Positions 17,546 to 26,349 of a stretch of DNA of 64,000 nucleotides are shown in pieces (positions within the stretch are counted from its first letter, which is position 1; each line of letters starts with the position of its first letter). This stretch comes from Shewanella sp. Arc9-LZ (GTDB taxonomy: Bacteria > Pseudomonadota > Gammaproteobacteria > Enterobacterales > Shewanellaceae). The stretch covers positions 2,294,001 through 2,358,000 of the forward strand of contig NZ_CP048031.1 in the NCBI RefSeq assembly GCF_010092445.1, in the 5' to 3' direction. Both the position numbers and the translations under genes were made by a program. The notes under the pieces are model-generated. The model did not search any database, was not told the DNA's origin, and saw nothing but the letters and a program-made list of their open reading frames with translations.

Positions 17546-18133
17546 TTACAACATTTGATTAATTTCGTCTAAATTCAATGTAAAACTTGGAATAAAACAA
17601 TCACGGAAATAACCTACGGCAGGGTTAGGGTTGTCGTCTAACATTTGTTCTAAACGTTTACGGGCACTATTAAATTCACTGTTACCGGCTTTTTGTTCTT
17701 CTAAGCACTTTAAATATGCGCAGAGAGTATCAGCTGCTTTCACAATGGCTTTGTATTGTGGATCCGCTGCTTCACTGATAAACAGGCTGCGGTAATCGTC
17801 TTTAAATTCATCTGGTACCATTTCTAACATTCTCTGTTCAGCTATGGCTTCAATCTTTTTATATTCGGCTTCGATTTCTTTATTAAAGTATTTTACTGGT
17901 GTGGGTAAATCGCCAGTTAAAATTTCGCTAGCATCATGATAGATGGCAATGGTTGCCGCTTTATTGGCGTCTAAGTCGGTAGCGAATTTTTTATTGCTGA
18001 TAATCACTAAAGCGTGAGCGACCATCGCCACTTGTAGTGAATGCTCTTGAACGTTTTCGCGGCGCACGTTATGCATTAACGGCCAACGTTGGATCAGTTT
18101 CATCCGAGATAAATGGGCAAATAAATGACTCAT
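17546..18133 (-). CDS. yfbR: 5'-deoxynucleotidase YfbR
   Basis: An HD-domain phosphohydrolase that removes the 5' phosphate from deoxyribonucleoside monophosphates. From the ATG at 18133 the protein has 195 residues, close to the 199 of the E. coli protein; the start is set by AAGGAG just upstream, which would fall inside a longer frame starting at a TTG at 18154. Family sequence includes LKLIQRWPLMHNVR-like N-terminus, the metal histidine in VQEHSLQVAMVAH, and HDASEILTGDLPTPVKYFN near residue 61. It precedes dgt by 9 bases in the same operon, which suggests a common role in tuning dNTP pools. Confidence 0.93.
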   Translation of the reverse strand: MSHLFAHLSRMKLIQRWPLMHNVRRENVQEHSLQVAMVAHALVIISNKKFATDLDANKAATIAIYHDASEILTGDLPTPVKYFNKEIEAEYKKIEAIAEQRMLEMVPDEFKDDYRSLFISEAADPQYKAIVKAADTLCAYLKCLEEQKAGNSEFNSARKRLEQMLDDNPNPAVGYFRDCFIPSFTLNLDEINQML

Positions 18134-18186
18134 GAGACTCCTTACTGCGCTCAATAGTTTGTCTCAGCTTACAGGAGCTTATCAAT

Positions 18187-18213
18187 AAAAAAAAGCGACT
18201 GTTCAGTCGCTTA
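18187..18213 (-). terminator. Terminator of alaA
   Basis: The stem AAGCGACT / AGTCGCTT with loop GTTC has an A run on its left side, which reads as a U tract in the minus-strand transcript, 33 bases after the alaA stop. Confidence 0.88.
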
Positions 18214-18245
18214 GTGTTTTATTGAACAGATATCTCGTTAAGGTG

Positions 18246-19460
18246 CTATTGGCGATAGTCTTCCAAGAAATCACCAAACTCGGTGAGTGCTTTAGCCAAG
18301 TCTTCTTTATAGGGTAAAAAAACCACTCTAAGGTGATCTGGCTCAGGCCAGTTAAAGGCAGTTCCTTGTACTAACAGAATTTTTTTGGTTTTTAACAAAT
18401 CAAGCACCAAACGTTCATCATCACGTAAATTAAACTTCTTCATGTCTAATTTCGGGAATGCGTACAAGGCACCTTTAGGTTTTTTACAGCTGACCCCAGG
18501 AATTTGATTAAGCAATTCGTACACCGCATCGCGTTGTATGGTTAAGCGGCCGTTAGGTAATATCAGCTCATTAATTGACTGATAACCGCCTAATGCGGTT
18601 TGAATAGCATGTTGATTGGGTACATTGGCACACAGACGCATAGACGCCAGCATTTCTAGGCCTTCAATGTAACTTTTGGCAGCTTTTAAATTACCCGATA
18701 ACATCATCCAACCCACACGGAAACCTGCGGCGCGATAGGCTTTAGATAAGCCATTAAAGGTGATAGTCAGAATGTCATCAGATAAACCAGCGGCAGGGAT
18801 GTGCTTGGCCTCGTCGTATAAAATTTTATCGTAAATTTCATCGGCGAATAATATCAAATCGTGTTGACGACATAGCTCAACAACCTCTAGCAGCAATTCT
18901 TTACTGTAAACCGCACCGGTAGGGTTGTTTGGGTTGATCATCACAATCGCACGTGTGCGGCTGCTGATTTTACTCTTTATGTCATCTAAATCAGGAAACC
19001 AATCGGCTTCTTCATCGCAGCGATAATGTACTGCTTTACCACCAGCGAGGTTTGCCGCTGCAGTCCATAATGGATAATCAGGTGATGGGATCAGTACTTC
19101 ATCATCGGTGTTAAGCAGCCCTTGCATGGCCATTACGATCAATTCAGAGACACCATTGCCTATGTAGATATCTTCAATATCGACGCCAAAAATACCTTGA
19201 GCTTGGTAATGCTGCACAATGGCTTTACGCGCAGAGAATAAGCCTTTTGACTCGCAGTAACCTTGGGCACTGGGTAAGTTTAAAATAACGTCTCGAACGA
19301 TTTCTTCTGGGGCTTCAAATCCAAAGGGGGCAGGGTTGCCGATATTAAGCTTTAAAATACGATGACCTTCGTCTTCTAACCGACGGGCCTCTTTATGTAC
19401 TGGTCCGCGGATGTCATAACAAACGGAATCAAGCTTATTGGATTTGATAATGGGTCGCAT
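18246..19460 (-). CDS. alaA: Alanine aminotransferase (glutamate-pyruvate aminotransferase)
   Basis: PLP-dependent class I aminotransferase that makes alanine from pyruvate and glutamate. The 404 residues match AlaA (YfbQ) of E. coli closely in length and in the opening MRPIIKSNKLDSVCYDIRG. Visible landmarks are the MINPNNPTGAVYS motif near residue 178, DEIYDKILYD near residue 211, and the PLP-binding lysine in FNGLSKAYRAAGFRVGWM near residue 243. The start ATG follows GAGAG. In E. coli yfbQ and yfbR are also adjacent, which supports the assignment, although here a terminator separates them. Confidence 0.94.
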   Translation of the reverse strand: MRPIIKSNKLDSVCYDIRGPVHKEARRLEDEGHRILKLNIGNPAPFGFEAPEEIVRDVILNLPSAQGYCESKGLFSARKAIVQHYQAQGIFGVDIEDIYIGNGVSELIVMAMQGLLNTDDEVLIPSPDYPLWTAAANLAGGKAVHYRCDEEADWFPDLDDIKSKISSRTRAIVMINPNNPTGAVYSKELLLEVVELCRQHDLILFADEIYDKILYDEAKHIPAAGLSDDILTITFNGLSKAYRAAGFRVGWMMLSGNLKAAKSYIEGLEMLASMRLCANVPNQHAIQTALGGYQSINELILPNGRLTIQRDAVYELLNQIPGVSCKKPKGALYAFPKLDMKKFNLRDDERLVLDLLKTKKILLVQGTAFNWPEPDHLRVVFLPYKEDLAKALTEFGDFLEDYRQ

Positions 19461-19656
19461 ACTACTACTCTCGATAACTAAATACGGCTTAAGTTAGCGA
19501 ACCATAACGAATTTATTGGCATTGTGAAAGAGGCAAACAAGCAAAATGAATAATAATATTAGTGTTAAATGCTGATTCTGTCAGTAAATTAGCTATCGCT
19601 TCAGTGTTAAATGCTGTTTTTAGGTTGTGAATCAGTATGTGTATAGTGTTTGACAA

Positions 19657-19685
19657 CAAAAAAGCCAGCACTTAGTGCTGGCTTT
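19657..19685 (-). terminator. Terminator of efp
   Basis: The 11-bp stem AAAGCCAGCAC / GTGCTGGCTTT with loop TTA has an A run at its left, giving a U tract for the minus strand. It lies 56 bases after the efp stop. The rest of the alaA-efp gap (19461-19656) shows no gene. Confidence 0.9.
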
Positions 19686-19740
19686 TGCTGAGTTGACTTG
19701 TGTTATTACTATTTTACTAATAACTCAAATTAACTGACGT

Positions 19741-20301
19741 TTAAACGCGCTTCTTGAACTCGCCTGTACGAGTATCTATTTCAATCTTGTCACCGACTTT
19801 AACAAAATCAGCAACGGTAACAGTACCACCACCAGTAATGGTAGCTGGCTTCATTACTTTGCCTGAAGTGTCACCACGAGCAGAAGGCTCGGTGTAGATA
19901 ACTTCACGGACAATGTGAACGGGTAATTCAACAGAAATAGCCTTGCCTTCATAGAAGGTGACTTGGCAAACGTCTTCCATACCATCAATGATATAGTCAG
20001 CAGCATCACCTAAGTTGTCAGCTTCTACATCATACTGGTTGTATTCTTCATCCATGAATACATACATAGGGTCAGCGAAGTATGAGTAAGTACAATCAAG
20101 ACGTTCTAGAATGATATCGTCTAATTTGTCTTCACCTTTGAAGGTTTGTTCAGTGCCAGAATCTAGCAATACGTTCTTTAATTTTAACTTAACGATTGCA
20201 GCGTTACGGCCAGAACGAGTTGTTTCAGTCTTCTGAACAACCCATGGGCTGCCATCTAACATGATCACGTTACCAGGACGGATTTCATGAGCAGTTTTCA
20301 T
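19741..20301 (-). CDS. efp: Elongation factor P (arginine-32 type)
   Basis: Translation factor that binds ribosomes stalled at proline-rich sequences and promotes peptide-bond formation. The 186 residues have the three-domain EF-P length. The tip of domain I reads TRSGRNAA, putting arginine at position 32 where the lysine-modified subfamily has lysine 34. This is the substrate type that EarP rhamnosylates with TDP-rhamnose, and earP is the next gene upstream (49-base gap, same strand). No epmA or epmB gene is nearby. The start ATG follows AGGA. A strong terminator follows the gene. Confidence 0.97.
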   Translation of the reverse strand: MKTAHEIRPGNVIMLDGSPWVVQKTETTRSGRNAAIVKLKLKNVLLDSGTEQTFKGEDKLDDIILERLDCTYSYFADPMYVFMDEEYNQYDVEADNLGDAADYIIDGMEDVCQVTFYEGKAISVELPVHIVREVIYTEPSARGDTSGKVMKPATITGGGTVTVADFVKVGDKIEIDTRTGEFKKRV

Positions 20302-20350
20302 TTCACTATTTCCTATATATTTAGACTTTTTTTATTTATAGAGCAGTATC

Positions 20351-21538
20351 TTAGCTATTTTTAACGAATTGAACTAGTCGACTCGCAAGATCTGCTTCAT
20401 TTAACGCGTTAATTGGCCATTCAATAGCATGTTGCATTAAAGACAAATTAACAGAATGTAATTGTTGCCAGTGCATTACTACCGCGTTTGTATTCCCCTG
20501 GTTGAAGGCCAAATTCACCTCAGACCAAGTGGTAGCAATTTCTGGAGCAAGATTATCGCAGTAAATTTGCATAAAAGCTTGTAATTTTACCAAGTGATAA
20601 TCATCTTCTTGAGGATAAATGTGCCATATGAAGGGTTTTGCAGCCCATTGAGCACGTAAAAACGAATCTTCACCCCGCACAATATTAAAATCACAGCTCC
20701 ATAGCAAGCGATCAAAAGCATTTTGATCAGTCATGGGTAATATATGTAGGGTTAAGTTACCTATTGTAAATTGTTGACCGGGCATCAAATCTTTAATGTC
20801 ACAGGGCAATATGCTCGTTAAGCTATGTAAACTACGTCCTTTAGGGATTAGTGCATGAATTGGGCTTGGCGATGTTTGCCATAATTCACACAAAGCAGCT
20901 AAGGCTGGCGTTTCATAACTAAAGACACTGATAACCGTGTCTTTAGCATCTATTCCCTGTAACCCCAGTTTGTTGAACAATGCTAATTTATGTTTTGAGT
21001 CAGCTTGCCATTCGTCACGTTGATTAAATAATTCCCGCTCACAGATAAGCCCGCCTGTCTTAGGGGTAAAACCAGGAAAATAGAACCACTTTTTAACCCC
21101 ACTAGGCTGTGAAGAGGGCAACCCGTGACAACCCTCTACCCAATCTTCAGCACTGAGATATTCAAGGTTTAACCATGTAGGGGCTCGAGAAAGAGGGTGT
21201 TGATGTAATTGATTTATTGTGGATTTTATTTGTGATGGTAATTCACAGGCAAATGCTTCAATAACGACATTGCCAGCAATAAACTCTATATCTATTGGGT
21301 TATTCCATTGAAATATATTCACACCATTGAATATTTGCTTCGATTTATGTGGATCTAGCATGGGTAATATATGCGAAAAACTCAGTAAGTCATCGACCCA
21401 TAAATTGATGGGAATATCATATTCAGCCACCAGTTGCTTAGCCAAACGCCAGGTGACACCTATGTCACCATAGTTATCGACCACGACACAAAAAATATCC
21501 CAATGAGGGTATAATGGGTTGAAATTATTAACTGACAT
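20351..21538 (-). CDS. earP: EF-P arginine rhamnosyltransferase
   Basis: A GT-B-fold glycosyltransferase that transfers rhamnose from TDP-L-rhamnose to Arg32 of EF-P and so activates it. The 395 residues match the family, with the N-terminal acceptor motif FCVVVDNYGDIGVTWRLAKQL near residue 15 holding the conserved aspartates. The C-terminal donor-binding motif FNIVRGEDSFLRAQWAAKPFIWHIYPQEDDYH lies near residue 290, with the RGEDS signature. It sits directly upstream of efp on the same strand, the usual arrangement for this pair, and efp here has the matching Arg32. The ribosome site is weak. Rhamnose synthesis genes are not in the window. Confidence 0.94.
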   Translation of the reverse strand: MSVNNFNPLYPHWDIFCVVVDNYGDIGVTWRLAKQLVAEYDIPINLWVDDLLSFSHILPMLDPHKSKQIFNGVNIFQWNNPIDIEFIAGNVVIEAFACELPSQIKSTINQLHQHPLSRAPTWLNLEYLSAEDWVEGCHGLPSSQPSGVKKWFYFPGFTPKTGGLICERELFNQRDEWQADSKHKLALFNKLGLQGIDAKDTVISVFSYETPALAALCELWQTSPSPIHALIPKGRSLHSLTSILPCDIKDLMPGQQFTIGNLTLHILPMTDQNAFDRLLWSCDFNIVRGEDSFLRAQWAAKPFIWHIYPQEDDYHLVKLQAFMQIYCDNLAPEIATTWSEVNLAFNQGNTNAVVMHWQQLHSVNLSLMQHAIEWPINALNEADLASRLVQFVKNS

Positions 21539-21576
21539 ATTGGTGGTTACTTAACCGTTAAACCAAACTATAGACA

Positions 21577-21603
21577 TAAAAAAGCGGCAATAAAGCCGCT
21601 TTC
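21577..21603 (-). terminator. Terminator of fldA
   Basis: The stem AAAGCGGC / GCCGCTTT with loop AATAAA and A residues at its left reads as a minus-strand terminator 28 bases after the fldA stop. Confidence 0.88.
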
Positions 21604-21631
21604 AATCACAAAACTAATCTGATGATGTGGG

Positions 21632-22159
21632 TTAGTCTTCTAACTCAGCTAGACACATTTCTTCATAAACTAGCTTCACCCAGCCGTCAACACGTTCTTC
21701 AGTTAGCTCAGGTTGACGATCTTCATCAATCCCTAAACCGACAAAGTGCTTGTCGTCTGCCATGCCCTTAGAGGCTTCGAAATTGTAGCTTTCAGATGGC
21801 CAATTACCAATGATAATACCGCCTCGAGCTTCAACGATGTCACGTATCATGCCCATCGCATCAAGGAAATATTCAGCATAATCTTCTTGGTCACCACAAC
21901 CAAAAATAGCGACTAGCTTATCGGTAAAGTCAATTTGCTCAAGCTCTGGGAAAAAGTCATCCCAATCACACTGTGCTTCGCCGTAATACCATGTTGGAAT
22001 ACCAAACATAAGCAAATCGTATTCAGCAATTTGCTCCTTGGTACTCTTTGCGATGTCTTTAACATCGAGCATGCTTTTACCCAGTTTTTTCTGGATCATT
22101 TTGGCTACAGCTTCGGTGTTGCCAGTGTCGCTACCGAAAAAAAGACCTACAGTTGCCAT
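21632..22159 (-). CDS. fldA: Flavodoxin
   Basis: Small FMN-binding electron carrier of the long-chain flavodoxin class (175 residues). The phosphate-binding loop GSDTGNTEAVAK is at residue 9, and the flavin-stacking region IPTWYYGEAQCDWDDF near residue 55 has the tryptophan and a tyrosine follows in GCGDQEDYAEYF near residue 88. It supplies electrons to enzymes such as IspG/H, BioB or pyruvate-formate lyase activase in relatives. Start ATG follows AAAGGA. It lies downstream of ybfE with a 51-base gap, an order seen in enteric bacteria (ybfE-fldA-fur), although fur is not adjacent here. Confidence 0.96.
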   Translation of the reverse strand: MATVGLFFGSDTGNTEAVAKMIQKKLGKSMLDVKDIAKSTKEQIAEYDLLMFGIPTWYYGEAQCDWDDFFPELEQIDFTDKLVAIFGCGDQEDYAEYFLDAMGMIRDIVEARGGIIIGNWPSESYNFEASKGMADDKHFVGLGIDEDRQPELTEERVDGWVKLVYEEMCLAELED

Positions 22160-22210
22160 TGTCTATCCTTTAAATATCTAGTTCGCGTTGTGCGATGTTC
22201 TAAAAACGTC

Positions 22211-22483
22211 TCAGTTGTCGAGTTGCTGTTGCAGAATAAATTCGATTAACTGGCTACGGCTGATGTTACTGTTCAAAGCTTGTTGGTTCAAGGCGTCATA
22301 CAAATCTTGTGACACCTTTAACTCTATTCGCTTTAAACCGTTAGCGCGATCGCGCTGAATTTGGTTACGTTTATTGATCTTTAATTGCTGCTCCCGAGAA
22401 AGAGGGTTACTTCTCGGACGCCCACGGCGAGTTTCAGCGGCAAAAAGGTCAATAGTCGTTCTATCTGTTGTTTCTTTTGCCAT
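22211..22483 (-). CDS. ybfE: LexA-regulated-type protein YbfE
   Basis: A 90-residue basic protein that closely resembles E. coli YbfE, a LexA-regulated protein of unknown function. The start is taken at ATG 22483 because the sequence MAKETTDRTTIDLFA matches the start of the homolog, with AAAGAG upstream; longer in-frame starts run into the preceding gene. The conserved core is RRGRPRSNPLSREQQLKINKR and the C-terminal half (residues about 50-88) looks like a ribbon-helix-helix DNA-binding fold, RIELKVSQDLYDALNQQALNSNISRSQLIEFI. I see no clear LexA box (CTG-N10-CAG) immediately upstream in this genome. Confidence 0.9.
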   Translation of the reverse strand: MAKETTDRTTIDLFAAETRRGRPRSNPLSREQQLKINKRNQIQRDRANGLKRIELKVSQDLYDALNQQALNSNISRSQLIEFILQQQLDN

Positions 22484-22491
22484 TGTACTCT

Positions 22492-22713
22492 TTAACCGAT
22501 CCCAGAGCCTTCCCAGGTCATCTGAATGATACCTTTTGCAATAAACCCGGCGCAGCCGAGGAATAACACTGCCCAAACAATATATCGACCAAATTTAGGG
22601 ACTTCACCTTGTTTAAGCACATCATGGATAGCCATGCCGATAAAAAAGAATATCGATGCAAAAAACAAGTTCAAGCCTACTGCTTCAATTTGTTCCATGT
22701 ATTGGTTTAACAT
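22492..22713 (-). CDS. DUF2788 small membrane protein
   Basis: A 73-residue protein with two hydrophobic segments, about residues 13-32 (VGLNLFFASIFFFIGMAIHD) and 43-63 (RYIVWAVLFLGCAGFIAKGI), joined by a short basic loop. I place it in DUF2788, a family of small inner-membrane proteins without known function. It ends 8 bases before the ybfE start on the same strand, so the order DUF2788-ybfE-fldA suggests one transcript. No signal peptide or motif points to a function. Confidence 0.85.
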   Translation of the reverse strand: MLNQYMEQIEAVGLNLFFASIFFFIGMAIHDVLKQGEVPKFGRYIVWAVLFLGCAGFIAKGIIQMTWEGSGIG

Positions 22714-22811
22714 ACTTCTACCTTCGCTATTGAGTGTCTGGCGAAAAGAGGGCGCGAATATATCACATCACGATACAATCGGCTATGTTCAAAAAGGTAA
22801 ATATTAAAAAT

Positions 22812-23585
22812 TTACCCTTGGTTTTGTTCAATAAACTCAGACACGATGCGATTAAAGATCTCAGGCTTTTGTGCATGTAACCAATGGCCTGTACCGTTCA
22901 ATGTTTTTGCACTGGCATGTGGAAATTGACGCATGATTTCATCACGATGCTCAGCAGTGACATAATTTGACTCACCGCCACGGATAAATAGTGCTGGTTT
23001 ATCAAAATGATCGTTATCGGTTAAAGGCAAATTCCAACCTATAATACGGTCGTAAGATTCGATTAGCCCAGTTAAATTCATTTTCCACTCAAAGCCGCTG
23101 TCTGTGCGTTGTAGATTCTTGAGTAAGAATTGAGATGTCGGCTCATCAATACCGGCGTTGATTAAGTGTGCTATGGCCGACTTTCGAGTGGTATCGCTGT
23201 TTAATACTAAACTGGTTAAGCCTGCAAATACGGTTTGATGTCTTGGGCTGTATGCTACCGGCGCGATATCTGCAATCACTAAGCTTTTGACACGTTCAGG
23301 GTGTAAAAGTGCCATTGCCATCGCAATTTTTCCGCCCATAGAATGGCCGACCACATGGGCTTGTTCAATCTGCAAATCATCGAGTACATCAATCATGGCA
23401 TCAGCCAGTTGAGAGTAATCCATGTTGTCCCAATGCTCGCTTAAGCCATGATTAGGTACATCAACCCTTATGACTTGATGTTGTTGCTCAAGCACACTGG
23501 CGAGGTTTTTTAGATTATCAAGATTACCAAACAGCCCATGAATAAGCAGGACGGCTTCACCTTGACCAGAAGATACATAATGCAT
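22812..23585 (-). CDS. ybfF: Alpha/beta-fold esterase YbfF
   Basis: A 257-residue alpha/beta hydrolase of the YbfF acyl-CoA esterase type. The oxyanion-hole region LLIHGLFGNLDNL is near residue 14, the nucleophile elbow VGHSMGGK near residue 80, and the catalytic histidine in GTGHWLHAQKP near residue 235. It is cytoplasmic with no signal peptide. It lies divergently from seqA-pgm, and the same gene cluster (ybfF, seqA, pgm) is found in E. coli and Vibrio, which supports the name. The natural substrate is not known. Confidence 0.9.
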   Translation of the reverse strand: MHYVSSGQGEAVLLIHGLFGNLDNLKNLASVLEQQHQVIRVDVPNHGLSEHWDNMDYSQLADAMIDVLDDLQIEQAHVVGHSMGGKIAMAMALLHPERVKSLVIADIAPVAYSPRHQTVFAGLTSLVLNSDTTRKSAIAHLINAGIDEPTSQFLLKNLQRTDSGFEWKMNLTGLIESYDRIIGWNLPLTDNDHFDKPALFIRGGESNYVTAEHRDEIMRQFPHASAKTLNGTGHWLHAQKPEIFNRIVSEFIEQNQG

Positions 23586-23786
23586 AATTTAATAAACTCA
23601 TTGGACATTTAATGCGGAAGATTCTGCTGCAATGAGCCGGTCAAATCAAGTTTTGCTGACACATGTTGCCATAGTTGCTGATATTTTAAACTGCTTTCAA
23701 AAAAATATGAGTAATATAGGCCATTAAATGATTTTGTCACTTTATTAGTAGGTTAAGCATGGCTTACACTGAAGCAATATTTTTTT

Positions 23787-23817
23787 GATCGCATTATTAT
23801 TAATTCGATCTGCGATC
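23787..23817. promoter_or_regulatory. GATC cluster upstream of seqA
   Basis: Three GATC sites start at 23787, 23807 and 23814, spaced by 20 and 7 bases, about 70-100 bases before the seqA start. SeqA binds pairs of hemimethylated GATC sites one to three helical turns apart, so this could be an autoregulatory element. The rest of the roughly 300-base ybfF-seqA gap shows no gene. Confidence 0.5.
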
Positions 23818-23884
23818 CCGACTTAATCTGATGCCAATGTAATCTTGGCAACAGTAATAGACTGATAGAAAAAGGATGACTCTG

Positions 23885-24511
23885 ATGAAATACATTGAAA
23901 TTGACGAAGAACTTTATCGCTTTATTGCCAGTAAAACTGAACGCATCGGCGAAAGCGCTTCCGATATTTTGCGTCGTTTATTGAACTTGTCAGTCGAAAA
24001 TGTCGATATAAGCTTACCCACAGACATTAGTCATCCAAGTTTAGAGTCGCAATCGCCAGTAAATCGTCATCCAGTTTTTGATCAAGCCAAAGCAGCTGTT
24101 GAAAAAGTGATCGCTGAGCAAAAGAGTGCCATTCAGCACGTTCCATTAGACGAAGACATTGCAACGTCAACAACTATTGATTTTGATGCCATTGTAAGCC
24201 AACACTTATTAAGTCAGCAGAAAGGTGCCGTTGGGCGTTTTATGCATTTATTATCCAGCCTTGAATCCACTGCTCGTAGTGACTTTGACAAAGTGCTTAA
24301 TGTGCAAGGCAAAGGACGTTTGTATTTTGCCCGCTCTAAACAGGCGTTATTAACGTCAAGTAAATCTTCTAATCCAAAAGAAATCGCATCAAGTGGATTT
24401 TGGGTCACCACCAATAACAATACCGCCAAAAAACAAACTATTCTAACAGAGGTATTGGAACATTTAGGTTGTGACAGTGAAAGAGCGAAGAGCATCGCCG
24501 AACACATTTAA
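23885..24511 (+). CDS. seqA: Negative modulator of initiation of replication SeqA
   Basis: Binds hemimethylated GATC sites, sequesters oriC and organises newly replicated DNA. The protein has 208 residues from ATG 23885; the earlier ATG at 23876 overlaps the AAGGA ribosome site. The N-terminal oligomerisation helix region MKYIEIDEELYRFIASKTE and GESASDILRRLL match SeqA, then a variable linker (about 45-120) and the C-terminal DNA-binding domain with GKGRLYFARSKQALLTSS near residue 140 and SNPKEI near residue 161. pgm follows 53 bases downstream on the same strand, as in E. coli. Presence of SeqA implies Dam methylation in this organism. Confidence 0.95.
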   Translation: MKYIEIDEELYRFIASKTERIGESASDILRRLLNLSVENVDISLPTDISHPSLESQSPVNRHPVFDQAKAAVEKVIAEQKSAIQHVPLDEDIATSTTIDFDAIVSQHLLSQQKGAVGRFMHLLSSLESTARSDFDKVLNVQGKGRLYFARSKQALLTSSKSSNPKEIASSGFWVTTNNNTAKKQTILTEVLEHLGCDSERAKSIAEHI

Positions 24512-24564
24512 CCTTTGAGTTTTGTCGAAGATTCATTTTTTATTTACTAACTAGGAGACCACTC

Positions 24565-26208
24565 GTGGCCATTCATCAACGCGCAGGACAGCAAGCTTTA
24601 CAAACGGATTTAGTGAATATTCCTAAATTGATGAGTCATTATTATCGCATTATTCCTAATGTGGAAGACGTGCAACAAAAAGTGACATTTGGTACATCGG
24701 GTCATCGAGGCAGTGCGTTTTCATCGAGTTTCAATCAAAACCACATTTGGGCTATCACCCAAGCAGTTGTCGATTATCGTCATTCCGCCAATATAAGCGG
24801 GCCAATGATTGTGGGTTTTGACACCCATGCATTGTCTTATGCAGCATTTATGTCGGTGGTCGAAGTATTAACTGCAAACCAAGTTAAAATGCTAATTCAA
24901 CAGCATGATGGTTTTACCCCAACACCAGTGGTGTCTCAAGCGATTGTTCGTGCAAATTCGTCAGCACCTGCTGCGTTAATCGATGGGTTAATTATTACTC
25001 CTTCGCACAATCCTCCACAAGATGGTGGCATTAAGTACAATCCACCTCATGGCGGTCCTGCTGAAGGTGAAATTACTAAAATCATCGAAACAAAAGCCAA
25101 TGAATATCTTGCCAATCAACTCTCAGGGGTTAAAAAAGTTAATTACGGTGTCGCGGTTAAGTCGGGTTGGATTGATGAAGTCGATTTTATTGCACCTTAT
25201 GTTGAATCTCTTGCTGAAGTCATTAATATGGAGGCGATTAAAAAAGCCAACATTCGTATAGGTGTTGATCCTTTAGGTGGGTCGGGTATTTACTACTGGG
25301 AGCAAATTGCCGCTCACTATGGTGTAGATATTACCTTAGTCAATGATAAAGTTGATCCCACATTTGGCTTTATGCCATTAGATAAAGACGGCAAAATTCG
25401 GATGGATTGCTCGTCTCCTTATGCCATGGCAGGTTTGTTAGCGTACAGCGAAGATTATGATTTGTGCGTCGGTAATGACCCGGATTATGACCGTCACGGT
25501 ATTGTGTGCCCTGGCTTTGGACTGATGAACCCTAACCATTATTTGGCGGTGGCGATAGACTATTTAATGACTCATCGTCCACAATGGGCTGAGTCACTCG
25601 CAGTGGGTAAAACCTTAGTGTCAAGTGCAATGATTGATCGTGTTTGTAATGCGTTAGGTCGACAATGCTTAGAAGTGCCTGTGGGCTTTAAATGGTTTGT
25701 TGATGGCTTAGCAAATAGCACCATTGCATTTGGTGGCGAAGAAAGTGCTGGTGCAGCGTTTTTAAAACGTGATGGCAGTACCTGGTGTACTGATAAAGAC
25801 GGCTTTATCTTAGCATTACTAGCGGCTGAGATTTTAGCCGTAACAGGCAAAACACCTGCACAACGCTATAAAGAGTTAACCGATCAATTTGGTGAAAGTT
25901 TTTACACTCGTATCGATAGCCCAATTAGTCTTAAGAAAAAAGCTAAGTTTGAACAGTTAAATCGTGACAGCTTTACCGACACAGAATTAGCGGGTGAGGC
26001 GATTACAGCAATATTAAGTCATGCGCCTGGTAATAATGCGGCGATTGGCGGGATTAAAGTCACTACCGAAAATGGCTGGTTTGCTGCGCGTCCATCAGGT
26101 ACTGAAGCCTTGTTTAAAATCTACGCCGAAAGCTTTATTAGTCAGCAGCATTTGGATGACATTATTACTCAAGCACAGACTATGATTGATCAAGCTTTGA
26201 AAGGCTAA
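24565..26208 (+). CDS. pgm: Phosphoglucomutase (alpha-D-glucose phosphate-specific)
   Basis: Interconverts glucose-1-phosphate and glucose-6-phosphate, linking sugar nucleotide and glycogen metabolism to glycolysis. The 547 residues match E. coli Pgm. It starts at GTG with AGGAG upstream. The phosphoserine loop is in ITPSHNPPQDGGIKYNPPHGG near residue 141, the metal-binding loop in GNDPDYDRHGI near residue 303, the sugar-binding GGEESAGA near residue 391, and the phosphate-binding RPSGTEALFK near residue 512. It follows seqA and has its own terminator. Confidence 0.96.
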   Translation: MAIHQRAGQQALQTDLVNIPKLMSHYYRIIPNVEDVQQKVTFGTSGHRGSAFSSSFNQNHIWAITQAVVDYRHSANISGPMIVGFDTHALSYAAFMSVVEVLTANQVKMLIQQHDGFTPTPVVSQAIVRANSSAPAALIDGLIITPSHNPPQDGGIKYNPPHGGPAEGEITKIIETKANEYLANQLSGVKKVNYGVAVKSGWIDEVDFIAPYVESLAEVINMEAIKKANIRIGVDPLGGSGIYYWEQIAAHYGVDITLVNDKVDPTFGFMPLDKDGKIRMDCSSPYAMAGLLAYSEDYDLCVGNDPDYDRHGIVCPGFGLMNPNHYLAVAIDYLMTHRPQWAESLAVGKTLVSSAMIDRVCNALGRQCLEVPVGFKWFVDGLANSTIAFGGEESAGAAFLKRDGSTWCTDKDGFILALLAAEILAVTGKTPAQRYKELTDQFGESFYTRIDSPISLKKKAKFEQLNRDSFTDTELAGEAITAILSHAPGNNAAIGGIKVTTENGWFAARPSGTEALFKIYAESFISQQHLDDIITQAQTMIDQALKG

Positions 26209-26241
26209 GTTAACTGTTAGTTGTTTAATAAAAATAAAAAG

Positions 26242-26265
26242 CACTGATTTTCAGTGTTTTTTTTT
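26242..26265 (+). terminator. Terminator of seqA-pgm
   Basis: The stem CACTGA / TCAGTG with a short T loop is followed by nine T residues, 34 bases after the pgm stop. Confidence 0.85.
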
Positions 26266-26349
26266 GCTTCTATTGATGCGAGTTTTGTCAGTATGGCTTA
26301 ACTGTTCGTTGTTAATAATTAATGTTAAGTCATTTCAAGGAAGATATTA

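Noticed and set aside
22484..22520. LexA box for ybfE
   Set aside because: No CTG-N10-CAG pattern was found immediately upstream, despite LexA control of the E. coli homolog.
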